Source: Metridium senile (Eukaryota; Cnidaria; Anthozoa; Actiniaria; Metridiidae). Taken from it: 64,000 nucleotides of DNA. Shown here one piece after another: positions 1 through 11,816 of this stretch. The notes beneath the pieces were generated by a model that was not told the origin of the DNA, made no database searches, and saw nothing but the letters and a program-made list of their open reading frames with translations. The DNA lies in the NCBI GenBank assembly GCA_949775045.1, contig OX459101.1:14062347-14126346 (forward strand), written 5' to 3'. The number at the start of each line of letters is the position of its first letter. The stretch's first letter is position 1. Both the position numbers and the translations under genes were made by a program.

Positions 1-87
1 TGTGGGAAACAAGAATAATGATATATATTTTATAAGCAACTAAAGTACCATATAACACATACACTTTGGAAATTTAATTATCACATA

Positions 88-240
88 GAGCGAAAGTATT
101 AGAACCATGAAATAGAAACAAAATAGTTAGTAACTAATAGTTTTTACTTAGTGACTATATAGTCAGTATCACTCAACCAGAAACATCAAATACAAAAGGA
201 AACAATAACTCATTACAACTTTACTTGTCTTTATATACAA
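88..240 (+). repeat. Diverged second copy of element K subterminal sequence
   Basis: This AT-rich stretch resembles 43827-43980, the noncoding region near the left end of element K. Shared blocks in the same order and orientation include CACTCAACCAGAA, AAAGGAAACAATA and CTACTTGTCT-like words. It lies just beyond the last exon of the broken transposase-like relative at 292-1016, so both gene and subterminal region of an element K relative are present at this edge. Identity was judged by eye. Confidence 0.6.
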
Positions 241-291
241 TTGTAAATACAATTGATCATTCATTATAATTTTGATAAATATAATCTAAAC

Positions 292-1016
292 CTGTTTTCT
301 TTGCAGTTGGCTATTGCCAAAGGAAGGACTGCTTTGCAGCTTTGATTCTTCAGCACTGGTGATTCAAGAGTTGATACGCCCACAAGAACTTGCTCCCTTC
401 CTACATGTATTTCCAAATAATTTATTTAAGTAAATGCCCTTCATGAGTTACTAGGTTAAATCAAGTCAATTTTTTAAAGCTTATTGAAATAAGATATTTG
501 CATAAGAAATATATGGATAATTATTTATAATTTTACATGATTTAAAATTAACTTCATTGATTATGTAATTACACCTATATTTTTTTACTAATACAAAAAT
601 AAAACTATAATAAAATTAGATAGAATGACCATGAGATGAAATGAAGTGATATATAATAAAGTTATGTGACAGCTAGTGGCATCCCTTACTTGCTGAACCT
701 ATGGACGGCATTATATTTTTATGATTAAAGCAATGATTTCAATTTGTAAGCATTTCACTGATTTATGAAAAAAGAGATTTTTTTAAATATTCAAGTTGAT
801 ATATTTACCATAGAAAGTTCTTCCATCAAATTTTAAGTTGAAGGTCACTTCTTCTACTTAAATTATTAAAGCAGATTTCAAGTCTACTTGATATCCAACT
901 ACAAGCTCTGATGGGATCTTCTCTATACAAAACATGGCTTTTACTTTCCTAAATTGTAATGACCTCAAAGCTTTTATCTCGCTCTTAGTTGGCAGTATTC
1001 CTGTATCACCCTTTTT
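292..1016 (-). pseudogene. Broken relative of the element K transposase-like gene (two exons)
   Basis: Two exons match the gene at 52426-55330. The upstream exon (1016-809) follows an AACAG acceptor, keeps the start KKGDTG (KKQDLQ in the relative) and ends in FDGRTFYG (LDGRPLYG) before a GTAAAT donor. The downstream exon (400-292) is exactly 109 nt in both copies, starts in the same phase and ends PLAIANCKEN (PLAIANCEEK). The upstream exon is 36 nt shorter than its relative and has an in-frame TAA just before VEEVTFNLKF. It is therefore probably inactive, although the reading frame is otherwise held across the splice. Further exons would lie left of the window or beyond 1016. Function is not recognised. 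The conserved Asp of DGR could be a catalytic DDE residue, which is inference only. Confidence 0.7.
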
Positions 1017-1546
1017 CTGTTTAAATAAAAGAAGAAACAAATGATTTTAAATGACAAGCATACAATTTCATAGAGATATGATATAATGCCATAAGAACAA
1101 TAATGGTCTTGGTATAGCTGAGTGTTCTACATCAATATTTACATTTGTTTAAATGACTAAATACATAGTATGTAAATATTAATTTCATGTTTAATTGCTA
1201 ATAAATGCTAAAAACCATTCACCATTGCTTGAAATAAATTTGTTTTGTAGTTAAGAAATCTAGTGACATGCAATGAGTAGTGCTATAAAAATGTTAACGC
1301 TCACTAAAAGTGTCTTTGGTTTATTTTATGTAACTAGACCCTTCGAATTGTTCTGCATGATCAACTGGAAACGAACGATGATTTCGACGTAGAACTAGAA
1401 TAGCTCTTGCATTCGGCATACCTGGGTGAGGGCGTAGGACTTGTAGTTGTGGCAGTCGACGTGTAATTAGAGCTTCTTATACAGGCGGAGCTGGAGTTGA
1501 TACCTTCGTACGATATGGCACGATGGAAATTGCCGAGGTGGACTCA
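1017..1546. other. Unassigned stretch between exon relic and foldback element
   Basis: The first 300 bases are AT-rich with no open frame. Positions 1330-1546 are less AT-rich, and one minus frame is open for about 50 codons rich in Arg and Pro. It may be a remnant of the upstream exon of the broken gene at 292-1016, but I see no alignable similarity to 54266-55330. Confidence 0.3.
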
Positions 1547-1550
1547 TTAA

Positions 1551-3486
1551 GGTGGCTCGACTGAGTATTTTTGAAGGGCCACCGTGGCTGTTTGATCGCA
1601 AAGTACGTCGCGCGTAGAAAAATAATTTCAAATTAATTTCCATAGCGAGTTGAGGCATAGACTGAAGTTTGTTCTGATGTTTCAAATATTGCAATCGGAA
1701 CTAGCAATAATTTTTTATGATAGAAAAGTAGTTTTGACAAATACGACAATTTTAGGCGAAATAGAGTTTTCTATAAAACCGCATTGATTGTTTCACAAAC
1801 TTCAGATCAAGGTCTTCGTTGTTGCTGAAAATAAAAGATTTATATGGAGGCATTTTTGAATAAAACGCTTTTAAACATTTACACAACAAATAAATTAAAT
1901 TAATCAAGCATCCATTTCACTTGATCAAAAACATCACTACAAAAGCTCAGAAAAAGTTGCTTTTGGTCTCATTTGGTCAACAAATGTCTTAGTTATCCGT
2001 CCGGCGAACATGAACGAAATCACTACAGGCTATTAGGACATACATGATTTTTCGTTTGGTGAGATATAACTGCGCTTTTTCTTCTTTTGTCTAATATTGC
2101 ACACATTTTTACAAAATATTTCAAAACTTAAAATTTCCTTGATGAATTTTTTTCTTACCGCAGCATTGGCTTTTTGAAATAGTTACTCATCGAGCCCTGC
2201 AGTTTTATGACCATTGATAGATTGGAAGATATCGAAAATAATTTTCAAAATAGGTAAACTTTTCGACCGCTTACTCAAGGCTCGCATTGTTTTGGTTGTC
2301 CGAGATCGCTATTGTCTATATTTTTTACTCAAGTTGTGAATTCCGATATGCATTGTCACCTTACAAACAACACTTGACTACCGTTCGTTTATAGCCGAGC
2401 AGCTCCGAGTGTGATAGTTTGAATATTATATTATAATGAAAAAGGATGGTAACGCAATTTATTCCAGCTGATATGCTGTACTTCGAATCTTTGCCCAGTG
2501 ATTTTTCGCTTTTTATCAAGTTTAGTTAGAGGCATGTTATTTGAAGTACTGTATATCAGCTGGAATTTCGTTACAAGCACCCATCGTAACTGTCCTTTGT
2601 CATTTATAATATAATATTCAAGCGATCACATTCGGAGCTGCTCGGCTAACGAACGGGAGTCAAGTGTTGTTTGTGAGGTGACAATGCATATCGGAATTCA
2701 CAACTTGAGTAAAAAATATAGACAATAGCGGTCTCGGACAACCAAAACAATGCGAGCCTTGAGTAAGCGGTCGAAAAGTTTACCTATTTTGAAAATTATT
2801 TTCGATATCTTCCAATCTATCAATGGTCGTAAAACTGCAGGGCTCGATGAGTAACTATTTCAAAAAGCCAATGCTGCGGTAAGAAAAAAATTCATCAAGG
2901 AAATTTTAAGTTTTGAAATATTTTGTAAAAATGTGTGCAATATTAGACAAAAGAAGAAAAAGCGCAGTTATATCTCACCAAACGAAAAATCATGTATGTC
3001 CTAATAGCCTGAAGTGATTTCGTTCATGTTCGCCGGACGGATAACTAAGACATTTGTTGACCAAATGAGACCAAAAGCAACTTTTTCTGAGCTTTTGTAG
3101 TGATGTTTTTGATCAAGTGAAATGGATGCTTGATTAATTTAATTTATTTGTTGTGTAAATGTTTAAAAGCGTTTTATTCAAAAATGCCTCCATATAAATC
3201 TTTTATTTTCAGCAACAACGAAGACCTTGATCTGAAGTTTGTGAAACAACCAATGCGGTTTTATAGAAAACTCTATTTCGCCTAAAATTGTCGTATTTGT
3301 CAAAACTACTTTTCTATCATAAAAAATTATTGCTAGTTCCGATTGCAATATTTGAAACATCAGAACAAACTTCAGTCTATGCCTGAACTCGCTATGGAAA
3401 TTAATTTGAAATTATTTTTCTACGCACGACGTACTTTGTGATCAAACAGCCACGGTGGCCCTTCAAAAATACTCAGTCGAGCCACC
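1551..3486. mobile_element. Long foldback element with TTAA target duplications
   Basis: Two arms of about 935-950 bp are near-perfect reverse complements (1551-2486 and 2538-3486), separated by about 50 bases. Both outer ends read GGTGGCTCGACTGAGT inward and each is flanked by TTAA (1547-1550 and 3487-3490). TTAA duplications are typical of piggyBac, Kolobok and some Sola transposons. No transposase is encoded, so this is a non-autonomous foldback. Small differences between the arms show they are not a simple assembly mirror. The right flank is LINE sequence but the left flank is not its continuation, so a rearrangement or prior truncation is likely. Confidence 0.8.
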
Positions 3487-3490
3487 TTAA

Positions 3491-4305
3491 GTGATTCTAG
3501 AAATGCTTCAAGATTGCTGTTAGGATGCCTGTATATAACAGCACAAACTAAATTGTGATGCAGATTACTATGAATTTCAATTAATAACGACTCAAAGTCT
3601 TCAGTTATTTTAGAGAGATCGTGCCTCATGTGAAAACTTAAGACGCTAGATATATAAAAACCAACACCCCCAGCATTCGATAAAATGGGTTGAGAAATAA
3701 AAGAATAACCAGGAATAATAATGTTACACAACTGTTGTTTTGTTGTACTAAATTTAGTTTCAGATAAGCCAATAACCGAGAAGTTATGCTTCAGTTGATT
3801 TATCATTTGAACTAACTGGTCAAAATTTGCATTCAAACTTCTAATATTGGTATGTATGGCGGAGAAATGTTTAGAAGAAGTACAATTGGTAATTGTTTGA
3901 TGATTAGCAAAATCATCTAAATTATAATATTTAAAATTATTTTGCAATGGCAGATTACAATTGGGATCAACATTGTAAAGTAAATGTCTTGAGTTCAAAA
4001 ATGTCAATAAATCCAATTGAGGAAGATCAATATTTAAGTCATTAAGATTAAACGGTGTATAATAGATTTAGTTACTCAGCTCTATTTGATGATCTCCTAG
4101 TAAACCTCGATAGATGTTGCTCTTTTGCGATAGTATAGACGGGTTGGTTGACTTCCTTTTTACCAGCCTCTAGCTCCTTCACTTTTCTTTCCAGGTTGGC
4201 GTAATCGTCACTCATGTGAGTAAGAGCCGTTTCCATTGAAGAGATTTCTCTAAAATGAGCTTTAGTTTTTTTATCAATTAAACTGAGAATGGTTTTCTCA
4301 TCCAT
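3491..4305 (-). pseudogene. CR1-like LINE fragment: ORF1 coiled coil and EEP endonuclease
   Basis: Reading on the minus strand, 4305-4072 begins with an ATG and encodes a short charged helix-rich protein (MDEKTILSLIDKK), like a LINE ORF1 start. After a short gap, 4016-3491 encodes the N-terminal half of an exonuclease-endonuclease-phosphatase domain: HTNIRSLNANFDQL, GLSETKF with the catalytic Glu, GGVGFYI and YRHPNSN. This is the APE-type endonuclease of CR1/L2-like retrotransposons, which nicks target DNA to prime reverse transcription. The frame stops being LINE-like at the foldback boundary, so the GDFN and SDH motifs and the reverse transcriptase are absent. Inactive fragment. Confidence 0.8.
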
Positions 4306-4340
4306 TATTAGTTGACTTACAAAAAATAAGCTCAAATTCG

Positions 4341-4749
4341 CGGAGCTGATGAAAACGCCATCTTGACTCTATGACCACTGATCAAAGCAGTTTGCCGCTA
4401 ATAAATGGTTTGTTCGCCTTCAGTATCTATCTTTATCTTTTTGGAGCTTCTCTTTTGATTTCTCCTTTCTTCGTACTAGTTTTCAACTCCTCTTGGTTGT
4501 AGAACGAACCTTTGCCCGGTGGCCAGGTCTTTTTTGGATTCATTATTGCTCAGTATTTTTTTCTCTTATGAGGCATAATTAGCTATACTGTTAGCTGTAA
4601 TATTTAAGGAATATAAGAGAGTTATATACTTAGTGTTATATACACTGATCTAAACACGCGGGATGTTGGGAGAGCGCAAGAGAAGCGAGATAGTGTTTGA
4701 AAGATCCTGTCATCAGCTAATAGAACTCGCCGAAAAATAAAGAAAACCG
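4341..4749. other. No recognisable gene
   Basis: Possible LINE 5' untranslated sequence followed by AT-rich DNA. No open frame, repeat or RNA gene was seen. Confidence 0.4.
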
Positions 4750-4906
4750 ATTTTTTTTCAAATATTTACAGAATGTTTACAGGCCCACTTTATTGCATTT
4801 ACAGAATATTTACAGTCTTCCTTTATTGCATTTATACAATAATTACAGGCTTCCTCCATTGTATTTACACAATATTTACAGGCTACCTTTATGAATTTGC
4901 AGCATG
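4750..4906 (+). repeat. 33-bp minisatellite, left part
   Basis: Imperfect tandem units built on ATTTACAGGCTTCCTTTATT and GCATTTGCAGGAT. The array resumes in the same orientation at 13168-13480, so element U appears to have inserted within it. Confidence 0.7.
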
Positions 4907-4980
4907 GCCAGAAATAACGGTCATTTGAGCCTGCAATAACGCAGCGGTTTCCACCATGAGAGTATCAAAATGGCGATATG

Positions 4981-5600
4981 TTGTTATAAAGAAATGGCCT
5001 GAAGCAATTAAAGAACCACAAATATAATCTGACTTACTTAAATTCTCGCCAAAAAGAAAATCATTTATTATTAGATGTCCTGAACCTATCTGACTATAAA
5101 TTATATTCAGAACAAAAAAATCTTACCTTTCCATTTTGATGATTTTATTAAGAAAAATAGTGTCACATACCGCCATACATCTTCTTACAACGAGCGCAAA
5201 TCTTAATATTCTAGGAGTTATAATCTTTGATCGACTATCGTTAACTAAAAAAAGGAAATCGGCCGTTACAGTAGGCATGATCATCTTTTCTCTTAGCAAA
5301 ATTCATATCTTCTTCCTTATTATAAGCTTTTCCCTTTTGGTTGTGAAAGTGATGTTTTGCAAATTTCGAAGCGCCAATTTTAAATACGTAACGCGCGAGC
5401 CACATGTTCTGCATGACTGAGAGTTTGACTACAACTGGCTGCGTAGCAGTTTTAATGTGCTTGATAAAAATGCTTTTTTCCGCTCGATTAAAGGGTGGTA
5501 CTTCTAAATATCTGATTAGTCGTAAACAGAAGTTGTTTAGTTTCAGAAGAGTCGAAAAGAAAGAACTCAATCTACTACATGAATCTCTGATCTCACTGCT
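4981..5600. other. Element U left interior, noncoding
   Basis: Between the left inverted terminus and the protease relic I see only AT-rich sequence and short chance frames on both strands. Confidence 0.4.
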
Positions 5601-6110
5601 CTATTGGAAGGATACGAACAGTTTCAAAGCTGAAATCTGAAGCTGAAATCCATGTCCAGAATCTCGTGGCTGGTTTGGCATTGGAATTGTAAACCTTTGT
5701 ATTTCATTCCATTGTGCAGGATTGAATTGAAGTAGTCCTGTTTTGCCGTACATGGTCTGTAAAATCTCTTTTGAATTAGTATTGAGCTGTTTAGGGACTT
5801 TGCAATGATATCCATCATCGAAGAATATTTTCTTTTCCTTGACTTGAAAAACAGCTAGCCCCCAATGATTAGAGAACATATGCACTGGTAAGAGCATGTT
5901 GCTATGGCGGCAACAAAATCTCACAATATTTTCAGATATCTCACCAGTAGAAAGAAATGACGATAAGAGCATGTAGTGATCCTGACTTTTATCCCTGTTT
6001 GCAATGTCAGCGTAGCTTTGCAAAAGAAGGTTGATTATTTCGTCTGATAGACATCTTTCGCCACATAATAGGGAGTACTCCTGGCTGGTTATTCTGTAAT
6101 TATTATAGGA
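5601..6110 (-). pseudogene. Ulp1-like (C48) cysteine protease relic
   Basis: The open frame on the minus strand shows an Ulp1/SENP-type layout: LLCGERCLSDEIINLLLQ (substrate-groove start), then NHWGLAVF with the catalytic His, FFDDG with the catalytic Asp, and PMPNQPRDSG where the Gln and Cys normally follow. The expected DCG-type catalytic Cys is missing; the frame continues HGFQLQIS and ends. Such proteases process SUMO-like tails and are common passengers in DNA transposons. It lies directly behind the Lys-rich block, so it may once have been the C-terminus of the same polypeptide. No convincing ATG starts the frame. Inactive by loss of the nucleophile. Confidence 0.6.
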
Positions 6111-6206
6111 AACAAGATACTCATTATTTTCATTTCATCGGTCAAGAAGCGCATATGTGATGTTTTCCTTTCCATGCTGCCCAATACTGTCAGTATGTTC
6201 CATTAG

Positions 6207-8033
6207 TCACTTCTCTTCAAATGAAACTTCCTGTTTGAGCGACTTTATACGATGGAATCGTTCCAGGATTCTTATGCCTTCCTTGTTGAAATGACCAAAA
6301 GATAAGAACATCACGCTATATGAATCATTGCCAGTACAATTTCTGTATTGCTGTGATATGTCCTTCAAGACAGACAGAGGGGGCAATTTAGAAATTTGCA
6401 GACAATCGGTATGAGTATCCTGGTCTTTTATACATTTTCCGTATTTCGTTAGCCTGTAGTCAACATCTTGTAAATTGGCATGAGCAAGAACACGTCGTGG
6501 ATTACAAAAGTTGTCATCGCGGTGAAGAATGTCCTGCATGACTGTTCCCTTTTTTGTGGCCGTTTTCTTGGTGGAAGATTCCTTAATTGTGTTCTTTGCC
6601 TGGATTGTTTCATCTTTCCTGGCTACATGGCATTTCTCCATCTCTTCATCTTTTGAACATTTTGTCTTCAAGGAAGAACGAAAAGCTTTTCTCTTATCTT
6701 CTTTAGTCTGTACTCTCTTCGATTTTCTCACTGGTTCCCCTTTGACTTGTGGCCTTGCAGTATTGGAAGATCTTTCTGACTTTGGTTTACTGACTTTCTT
6801 AGGCTCTGTTTTATTTTCCTTTGATTTTCTTTCAGGTTTCACTTTGAATGGTTGTTGTTTTGCGTTGGTTGAAGAACTTTCAGACTTTTTACAGTTTTTC
6901 TGATCCTCGGTTTTATTTTCCTTGGTAGCTTTTTTTTTTGATGGAATCCTTCGAATTTTCAGTGCATCTTTTTTTGGACACTCCTGGACACTGTTTGGAT
7001 CTAGGGTGTGTTTCCTCTTTCTTCCAAAACGAGATGTTGATTGGAAATTTAATGCTCTGCTAAAAAATGAGGACGGTACAGGGTTCGTGCTACTCCTTAA
7101 ACTCCTTGAAAACTCCTTAGATTTGATTTACGTTTTTAAGGGCATTTGAAAAGCCCTTGAATTTGAGAAAATCAGCAAAAACTCCTTAAAAACTCCTTAA
7201 TTCTAGCTAAACCCTAAAAGTAGGGTAAAAATTGCAGATTAAAGTTAAGTAAAAATTCTAGTATTGCACACTATTTTCGTAAATTCGTAAATTTTCGTAT
7301 ATCAAAGTTGTCGCAAAAAGTGCTTAAAAATTACTTTTTGGTCCTTGAAAACTCCTTGAAAACTCCTTAGATTTTGTTTACTGACATCAGCACGAACCCT
7401 GACGGTAGCCACATGTCATCTTCTGGTCCATAACCTTTAAATCTTACTTTGTACTCATATGCAAGAGTATCCTTGGATATGCGCCTTCCAATGACGTCTT
7501 CAACTTCATAGAAGTCTTCTGGAATAGATTCTTCTGTTTCTTGGTCCAGTTCGTCACTAATAAAATCGTCATCTGATTCACCGTCGTTCGAAAAACCAAG
7601 CTTGCGAAGGCTTTGCAAAGTGTCGGGATGAAGTGTGTACCTGCCACTTCTCTCTGGCACTTGTACTAGGTCAACTGGGCCAATTACTGAAGATGTACTC
7701 CTCCAATTGGTTAGTGTTACTGTTTCAGGAATGTAGTAGACATCATTTTCGTCTTTACAGTACACTGAACAGCACAATCGCAGGCATGATGGCTTTTGTT
7801 TCATCTCGTAACTCAACATTTCTTTGCTGTCTGACTCAGATTGAATCCATTCAATTCTGCGTATTTGGTAGGTTTTCTTTTTATTGCGAGTGATATTCAA
7901 TGCAATGAAGATGCTTTTTAGCCCAATGCCTTTGTTGTCGACTTCGAGATATATATTCTCGCGGCAAAATGAGTTTAATGGCTTGTTTTAAGTGCATATA
8001 GGTCATCTTACCATCTACCATCTTGCTTTTCTT
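6207..8033 (-). pseudogene. Chromodomain and Lys-rich coding block, copy 1 (MITE-interrupted)
   Basis: On the minus strand this reads from MTYMHLKQAIKPL through NITRNKKKTYQI and a Cys-containing segment to a chromodomain near 7510-7405 (FYEVEDVI, YEYKVRFKGYGPEDDMWLP). A Lys/Ser-rich linker (KPERKSKENKTEPKK) and a conserved tail (HANLQDVDYRLTKYGKCIK, YRNCTGNDSYSVMFLSFGHF) follow. Chromodomains bind methylated histone tails and can target integration to chromatin. The 323-bp MITE at 7079-7401 cuts the frame just after the chromodomain. Compared with copy 2 (10253-11807) it lacks about 60 bp upstream of NITRNKKK. The transposase relic is directly upstream and in the same direction, so this was probably its C-terminal extension. 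Confidence 0.6.
7079..7401. mobile_element. 323-bp MITE with CAGGG termini and 6-bp duplication
   Basis: Terminal inverted repeats CAGGGTTCGTGCT and AGCACGAACCCTG bound an AT-rich core with repeated ACTCCTT words. ACGGTA flanks both sides (7073-7078 and 7402-7407). Copy 2 of the surrounding gene (around 11096-11105) has a single uninterrupted ACGGTAGCC, so it serves as an in-window empty site. The termini look hAT-like, but hAT elements make 8-bp duplications. Confidence 0.85.
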
Positions 8034-10041
8034 TCATTTGTTGTTTTCACCATCCACGACAATGTTATCCACATCGTTATCTTTTTCAATGTCGATGTCG
8101 ACATCTGCTAGCTCATCAAATTCGTCTTCACACATTTCTTCTTCGATGTCATCTTCAATTTTTGCGGACTGACCAATGTCTTTAACAATGGTTGCGAAGG
8201 ACATGTCAAGCTTGTTGAAATCTTTCGGAGGGGCTCCGTCTACAACTTTACAATTGTCGGGTTTCTCATAGGTGTAGGGCATATCCCACTTTTTTGCAGC
8301 TTTGAGAGTTTCAATGCATTGCGGAACAGCTGACACCCCAGTGAGCTTGCCTATATCAGCGAGGTAGATGACCAGTGGACCGTTGTGGTAACATCCAGCG
8401 TTGTCAGATCGTAGATACGCTTTGTTGATTACAGGATACTCGGTATGAATGGTCTTGAAGAGATGGTCAAGGATGGAGGCAACTGAATAGTTATTTTGTG
8501 TGCAAGAATTGAAGATATGCACAAAACACTCCACTTCATACTTTTCGCCCTTCTTAGTGACAACCGCACTGACGTGCCAGCTGAGTCCACGCTTCCCAAA
8601 AAAGTCGCACATGCTCTCTCGGTATTTAATGGGAAGAAATTTCATTGCCCAATCAATTAAGCAAGTCTGTTCATCAAGCTTAGTCATGGCATCTTGTTTT
8701 GCTTCTTCCTGCAAAACTGTTCGTAACAAATGTGATTTCCAAGCGCGAATGGCTGTTTCGCACTGATTGTAGTCAAACTGCATCCTGCTTTTGTGTTCTT
8801 CATCTATTGAAATACTTCTGATTCTAGCTTCAACTTGATTCAGAACGTTCTCAAGTGAATCGCATCGATCACATTCTATGTCGTGCTTGTGCAAGCATTT
8901 ACTCTGATATTCTTGTTTCTTTGGATCACTCAAGGAATACGTAGAGCAATGGTCTGGACAGTTTTCTTTACGTCCAACATGGGCCTTAAAGTGAGTCTTT
9001 AAGTAACGCTTTGCTTCTTTAATGTTGCTTTTGGTGGTCTTTGACCAAGGCTCGTTTGCTCTGTAGTCAACCAGTGTTTGTACTAGGTTCATCAAACTAT
9101 CGATAGCTTCAGTACCTTCAGCTGTGATATTATCTAGGCCTTGAAGAGACTTCTGCATTGAGGCGCTACAAACATCTAGTATTCTGTATAACGACCGTTC
9201 TCCAGCTGGCTCAAACTGTTGTTGCTTGCAATACGAGAGGTACTGCTCAATAATTCGTGTGGGAATCAGTGTTCATACTACAGCTGGAATCGTTATTCAT
9301 TCACAAGAGTCCAACTTCATTGTTTTGGTGCCAAAGGCGACGTCTTGAAGAAACTCTTGCCTTGAAACAAAATCCAGGAAGTGGTCAACTTTGACGGCCT
9401 CTAGTCTTGTCCTGAAAATTTGCTTGTCCAAAAGTGGCTGTCCTTTTCCTGACTTTGTCGCATAATCACGGGCTTGGTTGATTTGCCACTTTGACAGACC
9501 TGGTATCATTCTTTGCAATTCTGATCGGCTAAAATCATTTGCAAATATGGATAAAATTTGGCGTTTGGTTTGCCATGTTTGCCCTTCGTTGTGAGCCTTA
9601 ACCAAGGCATCAATCAGATCTGAATCAACGTCAAAGTGTTTTAGCTTCGATTCTGTATCACCCTCAATCAATGGTTCTTGTCTCAGTGATTTCCATATGT
9701 TTTCCTCTTGGCCTGGACTGATAAGGTAGCGACAAGTATTTCTTTTGCCTTTCTCAAATAATATTTTTGTTGCGTAGATGAAATATCATCCCATTCAGTG
9801 TTTAGAGTTGATTGAAGGGGGCTGACACGACTGTCCGTTATACTACCAAAAGCCTCGTCAAGTTGTTTCTTTTGGCGTCCTGTTCTTCCTTTTCGTCTTG
9901 CCAGATACTGATCTCTTGCTCTGGTACACTTGCTGTGCTTTGTGACGATTGTGATGCGGAAGACAACAGCTCTTCTTCGTCGCTGGTAAACTGCTGGGGG
10001 TCAGTAACACTTGTAGACGCAAAGGTTTCACTTGAGGTAGT
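8034..10041 (-). pseudogene. DDE-type transposase relic of element U
   Basis: The coding body starts after a GACAG acceptor at 10041 with a Ser/Glu-rich region (TSDEEELLSSASQSSQ). It runs through the block at 9671-9297 (FLQDVAFGTKTMKLDS), two nonsense codons near 9295 and 9270, then IIEQYLSYCKQQQFEPAG and 9158-8034 (SMQKSLQGLDNITAEG). A Cys/His cluster (CPDHC, CLHKHDIECDRC) resembles a zinc-binding module. DWAMKFLP and LRSDNAGCYHNG are candidate first and second catalytic Asp motifs of an RNase H-fold transposase. After the second motif the sequence jumps to an acidic tail (DVDIDIEKDNDVD), so the third catalytic acid seems deleted. I recognise the family from uncharacterised proteins of marine invertebrates but not its superfamily. 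Confidence 0.65.
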
Positions 10042-10252
10042 CTGTCAAAAAGATGAATTGCAACAGTAAGTTGAGACGAATGCTAAAATATTATTAATAT
10101 TAACTCACAAGTGAATTCATATGAGAACATATATGTGACATGATCAGGTTTAAAATTATTGGGGATTTTTTATTTTTTTATCCTGATTCAAAATGTTCTT
10201 CTAAAAGGGAGCCTTGGCACGGACGATTTTGAACCCCTAAGAGATACCATAT

Positions 10253-11807
10253 TCAACTGATCTCTTCAAATAAAACTTCCTGTTTGAGCGACTTTATACG
10301 ATGGAATCGTTCCAGGATTCTTATGCCTTCCTTGTTGAAATGACCAAGAGATAAGAACATCACGCTATATGAATCATTGCCAGTGCAATTTCTGTATTGC
10401 TGTGATATGTCCTTCAAGACAGACAGATGGGGCAATTTAGAAATTTGCAAACAATCGGTATGAGTATCTTTTATACATTTTTCGTATTTCGTTAGTCTGT
10501 AGTCAACATCTGGTAAATTGGCATGAGCAAGAACACGTTGTGGATTACAAAAGTTGTCATCGCGGCGAAGAATGTCCTGCATGACTGTTCCCTTTTTTGT
10601 GGCCGTTTTCTTGGTGGAAGATTCCTTAATTGTGTTCTTTGCCTGGATTGTTTCATCTTTCCTGGCTACATGGCATTTCTCCATCTCTTCATCTTTTGAT
10701 CATTTTGTCTTCAAGAAAAGCTTTTCCCTTATCTTCTTTAGTCTGTGCTCTCTTCGATTTTCTCACTGGTTCCCCTTTGACTTGTGGCTTTGCAGTATTG
10801 GAAGATCTTTCTGACTTTGGTTTACTGACTTTCTTAGGCTCTGTTTTATTTTCCTTTGATTTTCTTTCAGGTTTCACTTTGAATGGTTGTTGTTTTGCGT
10901 TGGTTGAAGAACTTTCAGACTTTTTACTGTTTTTCTGATCCTCGGTTTTATTTTCCTTTTTTTGATGGAATCCTTCGAATTTTCAGTGCGTCTTTATTTT
11001 GGACATTCCTGGACACTGTTTGGATCTAGGGTGTGTTTCCTGTTTCTTCCAAAACGAGATGTTGATTGGAAATTTAATGCTCTGCTAAAAAATGAGGACG
11101 GTAGCCACATGTCATCTTCTGGTCCATAACCTTTAAATCTTACTTTGTACTCATATGCAAGAGTATCCTTGGATATGCGACTTGCAATGACGTCTTCAAC
11201 TTCATAGAAGTCTTCTGGAATAGATTCTTCTGTTTCTTGGTCCTGTTCGTCACTAATAAAATCGTCATCTGATTCACCGTCGTTCGAAAAACCAAGCTTG
11301 CGAAGGCTTTGCAAAGTGTCGGGATGAAGTGTGTACCTGCCACTTCTCTCTGGCACTGGTACTAGCTCAACTGGGCCAATTACTGAAGATGTACTCCTCC
11401 AATTGGTTAGTGTTACTGTTTCAGGAATGTAGTAGACATCATTTTCGTCTTTACAGTACACTGAACAGCGCAATCGCAGGCATGATGGCTTTTGTTTCAT
11501 CTCGTAACTCAACACTTCTTTGCTGTCTGACTCAGATTGAAACAATTCAATTCTGCCTATTTGGTAGGTTTTCTTTTTATTGCGAGTGATATTCAATGCA
11601 ATGTTTGAGTACTTGAAGATGTCATACTTAACGTTGATGGGCTCCTTTCCTGGAAAATGCTTTTAAGCCCAATGCCTTTGTTGTCGACTTCGAGATATAT
11701 ATTCTCGCGGCAAAAGGAGTTTAATGGCTTGTTTTAAGTGCATATAGGTCATCTTACCATCTACCATCTTGCTTATCTTCCATTTATTGTTGTTTTCGCC
11801 ATCAATA
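10253..11807 (-). pseudogene. Chromodomain and Lys-rich coding block, copy 2
   Basis: This is a near-identical duplicate of 6207-8054 without the MITE. It keeps GKEPINVKYDIFKYSN upstream of NITRNKKK, the chromodomain (FYEVEDVIASRISKDT, KVRFKGYGPEDDMWLP near 11210-11100), the segment STSRFGRNRKHTLDPNSV, the Lys-rich linker and the conserved tail. A TAA after QECPK separates the chromodomain part from the Lys-rich part, a further stop lies at the N-terminal end, and small deletions disturb the linker. It lies upstream of the transposase relic, so it represents an internal segmental duplication of the element's 3' coding end. Confidence 0.6.
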
Positions 11808-11816
11808 CAACACAAT

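Noticed and set aside
6529..6903. Hydrophobic plus-strand frames opposite the Lys-rich region (also 10554-10938)
   Set aside because: Antisense shadow of Lys/Glu-rich codons gives Phe/Leu/Ser; not a membrane protein gene.
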